Origin: Bhargavaea cecembensis
GTDB taxonomy: Bacteria; Bacillota; Bacilli; Bacillales_A; Planococcaceae
DNA: 64,000 nt
Assembly: GCF_001619585.1 (NCBI RefSeq)
Contig: NZ_LQNT01000001.1
Span: forward strand, 124,001 to 188,000
Direction: 5' to 3'
In this document: positions 15,868 to 25,658 of the stretch, one piece after another
How positions within the stretch are numbered: the first letter of the stretch is position 1
How the letters are laid out: each line of letters begins with the position of its first letter
The notes under the pieces: generated by a model
The model's database searches: none
The model's input: only the letters and a program-made list of their open reading frames with translations
Told to the model about the DNA's origin: nothing
Position numbers and translations under genes: made by a program

Positions 15868-18126
15868 ATGGGGGCAAACAATCATCCGGATTATTCGGAA
15901 GAAATGGAACGGCTGGAATATACCAAGGAATATATGCAGCGTCTGCTCGCTGAAACCGAACGGGAAGCGGCGAAGTCAAGGGAGAATATCCGCCAGTCCA
16001 TGGGAGATCTTGAGCACTTGGACTCGAGCCAAAGCTACATCAATATCCTGACGAATGCTCGATTCTTTGAGATGGCAGCAGGGCGGAAGGAAGAGATGGA
16101 AGCTGTTCTTCAGAATCCTTACTTTGCCAGGATCCATTTCAAAAAAGAAGGGGAAGGGGCCGAACTGCTCTACATCGGCAAGACGTCGCTGTTTCACAGG
16201 GAAACGCAGGAGCCGGTCATTGTGGACTGGCGCTCTCCGGTTGCAAACGTCTATTATGACGGGCGCATCGGGGATGTCACCTACGAGGTGAACGGGGAAG
16301 AAAACCGCGGACATTTGTATGCCAAACGCCAGTACAAGATCGAAGGCGGTACCCTGAAGGATATCCGTGATATCGACTTGACGACGAATGATGAACTTCT
16401 CCAGGAGGCACTGTCCGGAAAGGCGGACGTCCGACTGACGGAAATCGTTTCGACCATTCAGAAAGAGCAGAATGAAATCATCCGTGCCAACCTGAAGCGG
16501 CCGATCATCGTCCAGGGAGCGGCAGGAAGCGGCAAAACGACAATCGCCCTTCATCGTATTTCCTATTTCCTCTATACAATGGGCGGTAATTTTCCCCCGG
16601 AGAAATTGATGATCCTCGCACCGAGTGAACTGTTCATCGGTTATATTTCGGATGTCTTGCCTGAACTGGGCGTTGATAAAATCCGTCAGACCACTTTCGA
16701 GACATTTGTGCTCGGGGCGACCGGCCTGAAGCTGAAGGTGGCAGATCCAAACAGGAAACTGGAGCGGCTTGCAGAGGGAAGCGCAGTGGACAGCAATACG
16801 CTACTTCTCTCTCGGCTGAAGGGGTCCCTTGCTTACCGGGATGCCCTTGACCGATATGTGGCCATGATTGAAAAAGAAACCGCGCTCTTGTTTGAAGATG
16901 TGTTTATCGAGAAGTTCCGGATCATTAAAAAAGAACGGCTCAGGCGGCTTTTCCTCAATGAATTCAGTTACCTGCCTCTTCAGAAGCGTCTTGACCGGAT
17001 TGCCGGCATCCTCAAAACGGAAACAGCCAGAAAGCGGAAGGAAATCCTTGCCACGCTGACCGTCCGTTACGAGCAGGCTTTGGACAAGGCGCTGTTCGGC
17101 ATCCGGGATGACCGGCGGCGGCGCGAACAGACGACCCGTCTGATCGATGAGCGGGATGTGCGTCTTCCGGCCATCGAGCGGGAGGGGAAGAAGACAGCAG
17201 CCACCTATATGAAGCGTTTTCGCGCCTACAATATCAAACAGCTTTACCGCAGATGGTGTACAGATGAAGAGTTCATCCGAAAAACCGCCTGTGATTGGAC
17301 AGAAACGGAAAGGGAGGTTTGTGTAAAGGCAGCGGGCGAAGAACGTTGGGAGACCGAGGATCTGGCGGCCCTGCTTTATTTGCAGGCACGCCTCAAGGGG
17401 ATACCTGATGAGTGGAAGATGCGTTCGGTCTTCATCGATGAAGCCCAGGATTACAGTGCATTCCAACTGGCTGCCCTCCGGGATGCCCTGGATACAGACA
17501 TGTTCACCATTGTCGGGGACCTTGCGCAGGGGATCCATTCCTACCGGTCCGTTCGGGACTGGGAGACGGTGCGGAACCTGTTTCCGCGCGCTGCCTACCG
17601 GACACTCCAGAAAAGCTACCGGACGACCGCAGAAATTATGGAATCCGCAAACAAGGTGCTCGGCGGGCTGGCTGCCGGCCTTCCGCTCGTTGAACCGGTT
17701 GTCCGGCACGGACCTCAACCGGAAGTGCACCAGGCTGAGACATTTGATCCCGAAGCGGTGCATGAACTTTACCGGGCAATACGTTCCAGAGGCCACCGGT
17801 CGGTTGCACTGATCACGAAGACTGCGCGAGAGGCGGCGGATATGTTTGCCGGCCTTGCCGGTGGGGATGGTGAAGTGATGCTCCTCAGCCAGGGATCCGT
17901 GCCTGAATCAGGCCGCCTTCTCATCGTACCCGGGCATCTGGCAAAGGGTCTGGAGTTTGATGCCGTGATGGTCGCTGCATTCAGTGACCCGTTCAGGGAT
18001 GAAGAACTGGACCGTAAGCTGCTGTATGTGGCAATGACCCGGCCGATGCACGAACTGCACCTGATCGGCGATTTCAGTGCGCTTCTGGGCCGCCGCTCAG
18101 ATCAGGAGAATCCAGACCGCATGTAA
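15868..18126 (+). CDS. helD: RNA polymerase recycling helicase-like protein HelD
   Basis: 752 residues of the UvrD/Rep superfamily 1 in HelD form (B. subtilis HelD is 774). HelD is an ATP-driven motor that releases stalled RNA polymerase from DNA or RNA. The N-terminal coiled coil (about residues 10-60) would enter the secondary channel. Walker A is QGAAGSGKTTIALHR, Walker B FIDEAQDY, later motifs KSYRTTAEIME, AKGLEFDAVMV and VAMTRPMHELHLIG. ATG 15868 has GGGGGAGTG upstream. Its 3' end overlaps the convergent DUF5658 gene by 30 bases. Confidence 0.9.
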   Translation: MGANNHPDYSEEMERLEYTKEYMQRLLAETEREAAKSRENIRQSMGDLEHLDSSQSYINILTNARFFEMAAGRKEEMEAVLQNPYFARIHFKKEGEGAELLYIGKTSLFHRETQEPVIVDWRSPVANVYYDGRIGDVTYEVNGEENRGHLYAKRQYKIEGGTLKDIRDIDLTTNDELLQEALSGKADVRLTEIVSTIQKEQNEIIRANLKRPIIVQGAAGSGKTTIALHRISYFLYTMGGNFPPEKLMILAPSELFIGYISDVLPELGVDKIRQTTFETFVLGATGLKLKVADPNRKLERLAEGSAVDSNTLLLSRLKGSLAYRDALDRYVAMIEKETALLFEDVFIEKFRIIKKERLRRLFLNEFSYLPLQKRLDRIAGILKTETARKRKEILATLTVRYEQALDKALFGIRDDRRRREQTTRLIDERDVRLPAIEREGKKTAATYMKRFRAYNIKQLYRRWCTDEEFIRKTACDWTETEREVCVKAAGEERWETEDLAALLYLQARLKGIPDEWKMRSVFIDEAQDYSAFQLAALRDALDTDMFTIVGDLAQGIHSYRSVRDWETVRNLFPRAAYRTLQKSYRTTAEIMESANKVLGGLAAGLPLVEPVVRHGPQPEVHQAETFDPEAVHELYRAIRSRGHRSVALITKTAREAADMFAGLAGGDGEVMLLSQGSVPESGRLLIVPGHLAKGLEFDAVMVAAFSDPFRDEELDRKLLYVAMTRPMHELHLIGDFSALLGRRSDQENPDRM

Positions 18127-18399
18127 TAGGAACACCGTGACATATACGGTGAGGGCCCCGTTCATGAGGATCCGGACAGGCCGCGATTCTCCGATTGCAT
18201 GGGATAAGACGACCAGGATCGCGGGAAGTGCGAGTTTCACCGCGAAGAAATAGGCAGGCTCAACCTTCAGTAAGGCATCCATGAGGGGGTTGGCTTCCCG
18301 GATGTAGCCTCCCGCAATCCCGGTGAGTGTTAAATAAGTATCTGCCACGGATAGGAGCAGAAGGAGAATGGAGGGGTGCAAGAGTGTATCGGTTTTCAT
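18097..18399 (-). CDS. DUF5658 membrane protein
   Basis: 100 residues with three TM segments (LLLLLSVADTYLTLTGIAG, YFFAVKLALPAILVVLSHAI, ALTVYVTVFLLHAVWILLI) and the conserved DUF5658 elements ADTYLT and REANPLMDAL. Function unknown. AAGGTGG lies seven bases before the start. The C-terminal codons overlap the end of helD on the opposite strand. Confidence 0.78.
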   Translation of the reverse strand: MKTDTLLHPSILLLLLSVADTYLTLTGIAGGYIREANPLMDALLKVEPAYFFAVKLALPAILVVLSHAIGESRPVRILMNGALTVYVTVFLLHAVWILLI

Positions 18400-18492
18400 T
18401 GCCGGACCACCTTATCGTTTTAATCCATCCTGCCCGCGGTGCATTGATTTCAGCCCTGTTCTTGTAGATTTCATGAACACGGGCAAGTCAAC

Positions 18493-18521
18493 TTTACAAT
18501 CTTTAACACAGCCCTTACACT
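18493..18521 (+). promoter_or_regulatory. Candidate promoter of the EEP-family gene
   Basis: TTTACA (18493-18498), a 17-base spacer and TACACT (18516-18521), about 85 bases before the start. Confidence 0.45.
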
Positions 18522-18606
18522 CTCGACATGTTGTGCGGTTAGAGTATGAGGGGAAACAGGCAGCAATTTTCCCCGTCAGAGAAACCACACAAAAAGGAGA
18601 GATTTC

Positions 18607-19473
18607 ATGACAGGAAAACCGGCAATGTCCATGGCTGGGCTTACGGCAGGTCAGGAAGCAGGTGCTGTGAGGATGGTGAGCATCATGTCCTACAATATCG
18701 CCCACGGCCGAGGGATGGACGGCAGGGTGGATCTTGGACGGATCGCCCGGGTGATCCGCTCAAGCGGAGCGGACATCATCGCTCTGCAGGAAGTAGACAG
18801 CCACTATTCCGGCCGTAGCGGCTTCAGGGATCAGGCTGCCTGCCTTGCCGAAATGCTGGACATGTCGTACAGCTACGGACCGAACCTGGTCGAGCCGCCG
18901 CTCATTCCCGGACAGCCGGCCAGAAAATACGGCAATGCGGTCCTCAGCCGTTTTCCGATCAAATATGCGGTGAATCACGCTTACCGGGAGGTTGATAAAC
19001 CTCCGGAAGGTTCAGAGCCAAGGGGGGTACTGGAAACTGTAATTGATCTGGGCGAAACGTATCTTAGCGTGTTCAATACCCATCTGGCCCTGCATGAAGA
19101 AGGACTCCGGTCGAATATCGGCGAGCTGCTGGAAATCGCAGAAGGTACGCTTTTCCCGGCAGTAATCGCCGGAGACTTTAATGCTGTCCCGGACCACCCG
19201 GAGATCCAAAGAGTACGATTAAGATTCCGGGATGCATTTGACGGAGTCAGGCTGGAAGAATCCCTGACGTACCCGAGCCGCTTTAAAGGCGCTTCCGGTA
19301 TTGATTCAGAGCCTGAATCCAGAATCGACTATCTTTTCTACAAGGGAGTGGAGGGGACCCGCAATGCGCGAGTCATTGACACCCACGCATCCGACCATAT
19401 GCCGATCGTGGCGGAACTCGCCATTCCTTTTGCAGCAGAAAAGACCAGCCGGAAGGCGCTAATGCCAAACTGA
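18607..19473 (+). CDS. Endonuclease/exonuclease/phosphatase family hydrolase
   Basis: 288 residues of the EEP (DNase I-like) fold. Catalytic motifs in order: MSYNIAHGRG, IIALQEVD, GDFNAVPDHPE, SRIDYLFYKG and THASDHMPIVAE, a complete set for metal-dependent phosphodiester cleavage. No signal peptide is visible, so it is probably cytoplasmic. Substrates in this family range from DNA to sphingomyelin and inositol phosphates, so none is assigned. AAAGGAGAG gives a strong ribosome site; a terminator follows. Confidence 0.87.
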   Translation: MTGKPAMSMAGLTAGQEAGAVRMVSIMSYNIAHGRGMDGRVDLGRIARVIRSSGADIIALQEVDSHYSGRSGFRDQAACLAEMLDMSYSYGPNLVEPPLIPGQPARKYGNAVLSRFPIKYAVNHAYREVDKPPEGSEPRGVLETVIDLGETYLSVFNTHLALHEEGLRSNIGELLEIAEGTLFPAVIAGDFNAVPDHPEIQRVRLRFRDAFDGVRLEESLTYPSRFKGASGIDSEPESRIDYLFYKGVEGTRNARVIDTHASDHMPIVAELAIPFAAEKTSRKALMPN

Positions 19474-19490
19474 AAAGACTATCCATCGAG

Positions 19491-19512
19491 GACCGCACCT
19501 GCGGTCTTTTTT
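19491..19512 (+). terminator. Terminator
   Basis: GACCGC, loop ACCT, GCGGTC, then TTTTTT. Confidence 0.8.
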
Positions 19513-19593
19513 GCGTCCAAGGGAAGGATTCAGAGGCTGCCGGTCGAAAGGTTATAGAGAACGGCCCGTTAACGGGTGTAGGAGGGATTTTGT

Positions 19594-20178
19594 ATGAAAC
19601 GGATCGGATTTGTCCGCCATGGCGTGACCACGTGGAATCAGGAACGGAAATGGCAGGGACATTCGGATATCCCGCTTGCTCCTGAAGGCATCGCCGAAGC
19701 GGAAAAAGCAGCGGTCCGTCTGGCGGATGAAGATTGGGAAATCATCTACGCCAGTCCGCTGAAGCGTGCGCTCAGGACTGCAGAAATCATCAGCAAAGAA
19801 AACCCGGGCATTCCGCTGGTCACCGATGACCGGCTGGTTGAAGTGTACGGCGGCCAGCTGGAAGGGACGACGGAACAGGACCGGGTCGAGAGATGGGGCA
19901 GCGAGTGGCGTTCACTTCTGCCTTCGCTCGGAATGGAGCCCGATGAAGATATGGTGGCCCGGGGAGTGGAACTTCTTGAAGAAATCAGGAAGCGGCCCGA
20001 AGAAAATGTGCTCCTGGTCACTCACGGCGGTTTTATCAGGCGGCTGCTTCAGGCAGTGGTTCCTGACCTGGAGCAGTCAGACCGGATTCTCAATACGTCA
20101 GTGACTGTCGTAGAGATGCAAGATGACCGGAACCTGTGCACGCTATATAACTGCACGAAGCATCTGTCGGATGCCTGA
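19594..20178 (+). CDS. Histidine phosphatase family protein
   Basis: 194 residues of the phosphoglycerate-mutase-like branch. The RHG catalytic motif is FVRHGVTTWNQE, with the second conserved block YASPLKRALRTAEII and the distal catalytic His in LLVTHGGFIRRLL. Such enzymes remove phosphate from small metabolites through a phospho-His; the substrate is not predictable. TAGGAGGG ribosome site. Converges on the phosphodiesterase gene across a shared terminator. Confidence 0.87.
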   Translation: MKRIGFVRHGVTTWNQERKWQGHSDIPLAPEGIAEAEKAAVRLADEDWEIIYASPLKRALRTAEIISKENPGIPLVTDDRLVEVYGGQLEGTTEQDRVERWGSEWRSLLPSLGMEPDEDMVARGVELLEEIRKRPEENVLLVTHGGFIRRLLQAVVPDLEQSDRILNTSVTVVEMQDDRNLCTLYNCTKHLSDA

Positions 20179-20186
20179 TCCCCAAA

Positions 20187-20217
20187 AGCCCGGAAGACTC
20201 GACGTCTTCCGGGCTTT
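20187..20217. terminator. Bidirectional terminator
   Basis: AGCCCGGAAGAC, loop TCGAC, GTCTTCCGGGCT between convergent genes, with short T/A tracts on both sides. Confidence 0.75.
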
Positions 20218-20716
20218 AAACTTTGCTGCTGTAGAAAATATGGCGAAGGGAGAATCCGGTACCCGCTGTCTCAAGGATCCCAAATGAAAACTCCGGCTGC
20301 CTCCGTTTATCGGTCGGAGAGCCGGGATTGAACAGGACGATCCCATCGTGCCGTTCGTGATAGGGGATATGGGAATGGCCGAAGAGAATAATATCCGGCT
20401 GTTCTTCCCTGAACGTCTCCAGAGCGCGTAGTGGCGTCGTCTTGCCTTTCCCGTCCCCATGAACGAGAGAGACCGCAATGCCATCAAAGATAAAACGTTT
20501 TTCTCTGCCGAACAGTTCCCTGATTTCCGGGGAGTCGGCATTTCCGTATACGCCATCGACCGGTGCAAAGCGCTTTAGCTCGTGTAAAACCTCAAGCGTC
20601 TGCCAATCTCCTGTATGGATGATCCCATCTGCGGTTTCAAGCTCTGCGATGAGCCTTGGGGGCAGGGCTTTGGCCATGCGGGGCATATGGGTATCACCCA
20701 GGATGACAATCTTCAT
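20216..20716 (-). CDS. YfcE/MJ0936-type metallophosphodiesterase
   Basis: 166 residues from the Met at 20716. The binuclear-metal motifs are all present: [29 protein letters not shown] and [11 protein letters not shown]. These enzymes cleave phosphodiesters such as cyclic nucleotides in vitro; the physiological substrate is unknown. The start overlaps the stop of the upstream yyaL-like gene in ATGA, so translation is coupled. Confidence 0.87.
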   Translation of the reverse strand: MKIVILGDTHMPRMAKALPPRLIAELETADGIIHTGDWQTLEVLHELKRFAPVDGVYGNADSPEIRELFGREKRFIFDGIAVSLVHGDGKGKTTPLRALETFREEQPDIILFGHSHIPYHERHDGIVLFNPGSPTDKRRQPEFSFGILETAGTGFSLRHIFYSSKV

Positions 20717-22770
20717 GTGGCTCCATCCAAGCCCAGAGCAATTAGAATCTGTTCCGGTCCGTGGACAGGTGCGCGGCACACGTTACTTTCGCAGACAAAG
20801 GCGGTCAGCGGATGGCGGTCATCTGTTTTTCCTGAGGTCAGGCGGATAAGCGGTCCATTGTCATCCGCCGGCTCTGTCCAGACGTCAAACGGCAGGAAAG
20901 TTGCCCGAAGCGCTTCGAGCAGTTCTTCACGATTTTCCGGGTGACTGCCGGTGACGACAATTTCACGTCCGCCGGCCTCGAATGCCATCCTTGCCATGAG
21001 CAGGCCGAGCGTGCCGTTCGGGTATTGGTCCGCTTCTCCCGCGAATTCCGACATAATGGCTTCCGATCTGCTGATCCAGCGCTCATCCGCGGTCAGCTTG
21101 CCGATCCTCCACAGCTGCATGGCGGCAATGCCATTGCCTGACGGCAGGGCGCCATCGAGAATATCCTTGCTTCTTGTGAGAAGCGTTTCTCCTTCCCGGT
21201 CGGTGAAGAAGAAGGCTCCGGGACCGTCTGCAAAACGTTCTTCCAGGATGCCGGCAAGACGCACAGCTTCTGAGGCGTACCGTTCTTGTCCGGTTGCCTG
21301 GTGAAGCTCGAGCTGCCCCCAGATCAGGTAAGCATAGTCATCCAGGTAAGCATGGAACCGGGCTTCCCCGTCACGCCATCTGGCAAAAAGGTAGTCTCCG
21401 GCATCAAGATGTTCGCCGATAAAATCCGCTGCCTGCTTTGCCGCCTCGACCATGCCGGAATCGGAAAACGCCGCACCGGCTTTTGCCAAAGCCGCAATCA
21501 TGAGGCCATTCCAGGAGGTGAGGATCTTGTCATCAAGATGCGGATAAATCCTCTTCTCCCGGTACGCCAGCATTTTCGGCAGGGATTCGTCCAGGATGCG
21601 TTCCACTTCCTCTTCTGAAATCCCGAATTCGCTTGTCACGGCTTCCAGTTCGAGACCGACCATATTCGGAATGCTTTTGCCCTCGAAATTCCCGCCCGGC
21701 GTGATGTCATATACTGCGCAGACGATCTCTGCCTCTTTTTCATCAAGGAGGGAGAACACTTCTTCTTCCGTCCACAGGTAGTAGGTGCCCTCCGCACCCT
21801 CGCTGTCCGCATCAAGCGCAGAATAGAATCCGCCTTCGGGATGGGTCATTTCACGGCTGATAAAACTGAACAGATCCTTCACGATCCCCTCATAGCGGGC
21901 ATCGCCGGAAATCTGGAAGGCTTCTGTATACGCCATCATGAGCATGGCCTGATCGTACAGCATCTTCTCAAAGTGGGGGACGAGCCAGTATTCGTCGACG
22001 GAGTAACGGGCAAACCCGGACCCGATCTGGTCATAGATTCCGCCTGAGGCCATCGCATCCAGCGTCCGGTCCGCCATCTCGAATGCCATTGGCTCACCAT
22101 GCCATTCGAAGTAGCGGAACAGATAAAGAAGCTGATGGGGCGACGGGAATTTTGGCGCGCCGCCGAATCCTCCGTAGACGCCGTCATACAGCCGCGCCAA
22201 CTGACCGAATGCCTGATGGAGCGTGGATGCGGGGATTTCCCCGTTTCCCGGTTCGGCACGGACTTCCAGTGCTTCTTTCATCCGGTTGCCGATCTCATTG
22301 ACCCGCTCCGGATCATTGGTATACACATCGTGCAGTTGAGGCAGGACGTCCATCATGCCCGGCCTGCCGTACTTGCCCGTTTTCGGGAAATAGGTGCCGA
22401 TATAGAATGGCTTCTGGTCAGGGGTGAGAAAGGCGCTCAGCGGCCATCCGCCCTGGCCGGTCAACTTCATGCAGGCCTCCATGTAGATGGCGTCAATATC
22501 CGGACGTTCCTCACGATCCACCTTGACGGGGATAAAGTACTCATTGATGAGCGCTGCAACTTCTTCGTCCTCGAACGATTCATGGGCCATCACATGGCAC
22601 CAATGACATGTGGAATAGCCGATCGAGACAAAGACCGGCTTGTTCTCTTCCTTCGCTCTCCGGAAAGCTTCTTCTCCCCATGGATACCAGTCAACAGGGT
22701 TTTGGGCGTGCTGAAGAAGATAGGGGGACTTTTCGTTGATTAATCGGTTCGTTTGATTGGAATCGCTCAT
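20713..22770 (-). CDS. yyaL: YyaL family thioredoxin-fold (DUF255) protein
   Basis: 685 residues, typical for this family. The N-terminal thioredoxin-like DUF255 domain starts with [20 protein letters not shown] and has a [14 protein letters not shown] motif. The remainder is an alpha/alpha barrel related to N-acylglucosamine epimerases and cellobiose epimerases. The family is widespread, from bacteria to human SPATA20, with no firmly assigned reaction. AAGGAGTG ribosome site. It is the first gene of a two-gene unit with the phosphodiesterase. Confidence 0.9.
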   Translation of the reverse strand: MSDSNQTNRLINEKSPYLLQHAQNPVDWYPWGEEAFRRAKEENKPVFVSIGYSTCHWCHVMAHESFEDEEVAALINEYFIPVKVDREERPDIDAIYMEACMKLTGQGGWPLSAFLTPDQKPFYIGTYFPKTGKYGRPGMMDVLPQLHDVYTNDPERVNEIGNRMKEALEVRAEPGNGEIPASTLHQAFGQLARLYDGVYGGFGGAPKFPSPHQLLYLFRYFEWHGEPMAFEMADRTLDAMASGGIYDQIGSGFARYSVDEYWLVPHFEKMLYDQAMLMMAYTEAFQISGDARYEGIVKDLFSFISREMTHPEGGFYSALDADSEGAEGTYYLWTEEEVFSLLDEKEAEIVCAVYDITPGGNFEGKSIPNMVGLELEAVTSEFGISEEEVERILDESLPKMLAYREKRIYPHLDDKILTSWNGLMIAALAKAGAAFSDSGMVEAAKQAADFIGEHLDAGDYLFARWRDGEARFHAYLDDYAYLIWGQLELHQATGQERYASEAVRLAGILEERFADGPGAFFFTDREGETLLTRSKDILDGALPSGNGIAAMQLWRIGKLTADERWISRSEAIMSEFAGEADQYPNGTLGLLMARMAFEAGGREIVVTGSHPENREELLEALRATFLPFDVWTEPADDNGPLIRLTSGKTDDRHPLTAFVCESNVCRAPVHGPEQILIALGLDGAT

Positions 22771-22939
22771 TTTCCCACTCCTTCCTAGTCCAAGTATAGC
22801 CTGTTATGCGCCAGGCAAAAACAAATGCCCGGAAAGTTGACAGGATCTGCATGGAACAGGTTCATTCCGCATACCTTCACATGAAGAAGAACTTGTCCAC
22901 TGCATGAGATATCGCCATATACGATGGAGGGGTAGCCGC

Positions 22940-25525
22940 ATGAATGTAATCATAGAACCGGTCAGGCCGAAAAAGAACGAGCCTGAAGCGATCGGGACAG
23001 GTTTGTCAGATGAAGAAGTCAGGCTGAGGCAGGAAGAACACGGATTTAATGAGCTGCAGGAAGAGAAGCGGAAAAGTGCCGGCGCCGTATTCGTAGACCA
23101 ATTCAAAGATTTCCTGGTGATTATCTTAAATATTGCCGCCATCATCTCCGCGTTCCTGGGAGAAGTGGAAAGTTCGATTGTCATTCTGACAGTTGTCCTG
23201 CTGAATGCGGCGCTGGGTACCATCCAGCACGTTAAAGCGGAAAAATCGTTGAACAGTCTGAAGGCCTTGGCGGCTCCGTCTGCAAATGTCATGAGAAATG
23301 GCAAGGTCGTTCAGATTCCATCGCGTGAAGTCGTGACCGGTGACCTTTTGATTATCAACGCCGGAGACTATATTTGTGCGGACGCCCGCATATTGGAGAG
23401 CCACAGCCTCCTCATCAACGAAAGTTCCCTGACCGGCGAATCAGTACCGGCAGAAAAAAGTGCGGACTTCGTTCCGGCAGACCATGTCGCACTTGGCGAT
23501 AGGAAAAACATGGCGTTTTCAGGGAGTTTTGTGACAAACGGCAGAGGCAAAGCGGTTGTGACGGCGATCGGCATGGATACAGAAATCGGAAAGATTGCGG
23601 ATCTGCTCGAAAACGCCAAGGAAAAAAGCACCCCGCTCCAGGAAAGGCTGGATCAATTCGGAAAAGCGCTGGCCATCGGAATCACGGTGATCTGCCTGAT
23701 CGTTTTCGGATTGGATGTCATTCGCGGGCGTGAACTGGCGGATTCGTTCATGTTCGCCGTCTCCCTTGCGGTCGCCGCCATTCCTGAGGCGCTGAGCTCC
23801 ATTGTGACCATCGTCCTCGCCTTCGGGACACAAAAGATGGCAAAAGAAAATGCCATCATCCGTAAACTGCATGCGGTTGAGAGCCTGGGAAATATATCGG
23901 TGATCTGTTCAGACAAAACAGGGACACTGACCCAGAACAAAATGACGGTTCAGCATTTCTACACGGATGGGAAGATTATCGGCTCCGATCAGTTGCAGCC
24001 CGGCAATAAACAGCACGAAAAGCTGCTGCGCATGGCCTTACTGTGCAATGACGCCGTGACCGCAGGAGAACAGGAAATCGGAGACCCGACAGAAATCGCT
24101 CTCGTCAACATCGGCAAGCAATACGGATTTAATGAAAGGATGGAGCGGGAGCAGAATGAACGCATCGGAGAGATGCCTTTTGATTCCCGCAGGAAGTTCA
24201 TGTCGACGATTCACCGCATCGGCCATAAGCAGGTGATGATCACCAAAGGCGCAACAGATGTCCTGATTCCCAGAATCAGCCGCATCGAGACGGCAGGCGG
24301 AGTTCAGGTCATCACTCTGCAACAGATTGAATCAATCAGGCAGGCCGCACATTCGTTTGCTGATGGGGGACTGCGTGTCCTTGCACTTGCTTATAAGGAA
24401 GTCTTCCCGCTGAAAACAGGTGCCGTCCAAGAAGAGGGACTGACTTTTCTGGGGCTGATCGCCATGATGGACCCACCGAGGGAAGAAACCGAACAGGCGG
24501 TGGAAGATTGTATCATGGCCGGGGTCAAGCCCGTCATGATCACTGGTGACCACAAAATTACCGCCATCGCGATAGCCGGACAGATCGGGATTTTAAATGA
24601 CCCCTCCGAGGCGATAGAAGGGAAAGACATTGAAAAACTGTCTGATGAGGAATTAAAGGACCAGATTGAACAATATTCCGTTTATGCACGGGTCTCCCCG
24701 GAACACAAAATCAGGATTGTAAGAGCCTGGCAGGAAAAGGGGAACGTGGTCGCCATGACCGGTGATGGCGTGAATGATGCACCGGCACTCAAGCAGGCGG
24801 ACATCGGAGTGGCCATGGGGATGGCCGGAACGGAAGTGGCCAAGGATGCATCCTCGATGGTTCTGACCGATGATAACTTTTCAACGATCGTAAAAGCGGT
24901 ATCCAATGGCCGGAGCATGTATAACAATATCAAAAATGCCATCCAGTTTTTATTGTCCGGAAATGCAGGGGCGATATTCGTCGTGATGTACGCTTCTCTT
25001 CTGGCACTCCCGGTACCTTTCCTTCCGGCCCACCTTCTGTTTATCAATCTGCTGACGGACAGCTTGCCGGCCATTGCCATCGGACTGGAGCCGCATGGCA
25101 AAAAAGTGATGAAGGAAAAACCGAGGGACAAGGAAGAAGGATTGTTCAGCAAGCGGGATGTCATGCAGATCAGCCTGGAAGGCCTGCTGATTGCCGCTGT
25201 CACGATCATTGCTTTCCAGTATGGATTAACTGCGGGGGGGCCCGCAGATGCCACCACGATGGCTTTTGCCACGCTGTGCCTCGCACGGCTGTTCCACGGA
25301 TTCAACTGCCGCTCAAAAGACTCCATTTTCAGGATCGGAATTTTTTCCAACATCGCCTGCTGGACCGCTTTTCTGATCGGCGTTATCCTCCTGAATCTCG
25401 TTTTGACGCTTGGTCTGTTCGAAGTGGCTCCGCTTGGCAAGGAACAGCTATATATGGTCTACGGACTGGCATTTGTTCCTTTCGTTATCATCCAGACGGG
25501 TAAATTGCTTTTCGTGAAATCATAA
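22940..25525 (+). CDS. Calcium-type P-type ATPase (type II)
   Basis: 861 residues, ten TM helices. Actuator motif SSLTGESVPAEKS, phosphorylation motif CSDKTGTLTQNKM, hinge TGDGVNDAPALKQAD. M4 contains AAIPEALSSIVTIVLAFG and M6 NLLTDSLPAIAIG, so the calcium site II residues are kept. M5 reads SGNAGAIFVVM, where Ala stands in the place of SERCA Glu771, suggesting a single site as in Listeria LMCA1. Likely exports Ca2+ against protons. The start at 22940 has GGAGGGG upstream. Confidence 0.9.
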   Translation: MNVIIEPVRPKKNEPEAIGTGLSDEEVRLRQEEHGFNELQEEKRKSAGAVFVDQFKDFLVIILNIAAIISAFLGEVESSIVILTVVLLNAALGTIQHVKAEKSLNSLKALAAPSANVMRNGKVVQIPSREVVTGDLLIINAGDYICADARILESHSLLINESSLTGESVPAEKSADFVPADHVALGDRKNMAFSGSFVTNGRGKAVVTAIGMDTEIGKIADLLENAKEKSTPLQERLDQFGKALAIGITVICLIVFGLDVIRGRELADSFMFAVSLAVAAIPEALSSIVTIVLAFGTQKMAKENAIIRKLHAVESLGNISVICSDKTGTLTQNKMTVQHFYTDGKIIGSDQLQPGNKQHEKLLRMALLCNDAVTAGEQEIGDPTEIALVNIGKQYGFNERMEREQNERIGEMPFDSRRKFMSTIHRIGHKQVMITKGATDVLIPRISRIETAGGVQVITLQQIESIRQAAHSFADGGLRVLALAYKEVFPLKTGAVQEEGLTFLGLIAMMDPPREETEQAVEDCIMAGVKPVMITGDHKITAIAIAGQIGILNDPSEAIEGKDIEKLSDEELKDQIEQYSVYARVSPEHKIRIVRAWQEKGNVVAMTGDGVNDAPALKQADIGVAMGMAGTEVAKDASSMVLTDDNFSTIVKAVSNGRSMYNNIKNAIQFLLSGNAGAIFVVMYASLLALPVPFLPAHLLFINLLTDSLPAIAIGLEPHGKKVMKEKPRDKEEGLFSKRDVMQISLEGLLIAAVTIIAFQYGLTAGGPADATTMAFATLCLARLFHGFNCRSKDSIFRIGIFSNIACWTAFLIGVILLNLVLTLGLFEVAPLGKEQLYMVYGLAFVPFVIIQTGKLLFVKS

Positions 25526-25543
25526 AGAATAACAGCAACCTTT

Positions 25544-25587
25544 CCGAATTCTACCCGCGTCCAAAGGTAGAATTCGGTTATTTATTT
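25544..25587 (+). terminator. Terminator of the calcium ATPase gene
   Basis: Twelve-base stem CCGAATTCTACC / GGTAGAATTCGG followed by TTATTTATTT; loop ten bases. Confidence 0.7.
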
Positions 25588-25598
25588 GAATCGATGTG

Positions 25599-25629
25599 TT
25601 GACCCTAACGTAACGTCAGACCTTATACT
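25599..25629 (+). promoter_or_regulatory. MerR-type promoter with 19-base spacer and operator
   Basis: TTGACC (25599-25604) and TATACT (25624-25629) are 19 bases apart. The spacer holds the near-palindrome CTAACGTAACGTCAG (25605-25619), the usual place and shape of a MerR-family operator. It precedes the TipA-like regulator, which therefore probably activates itself. Confidence 0.8.
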
Positions 25630-25658
25630 GGGTTCAGGAAATGAAGGAGGAGGTCGAG

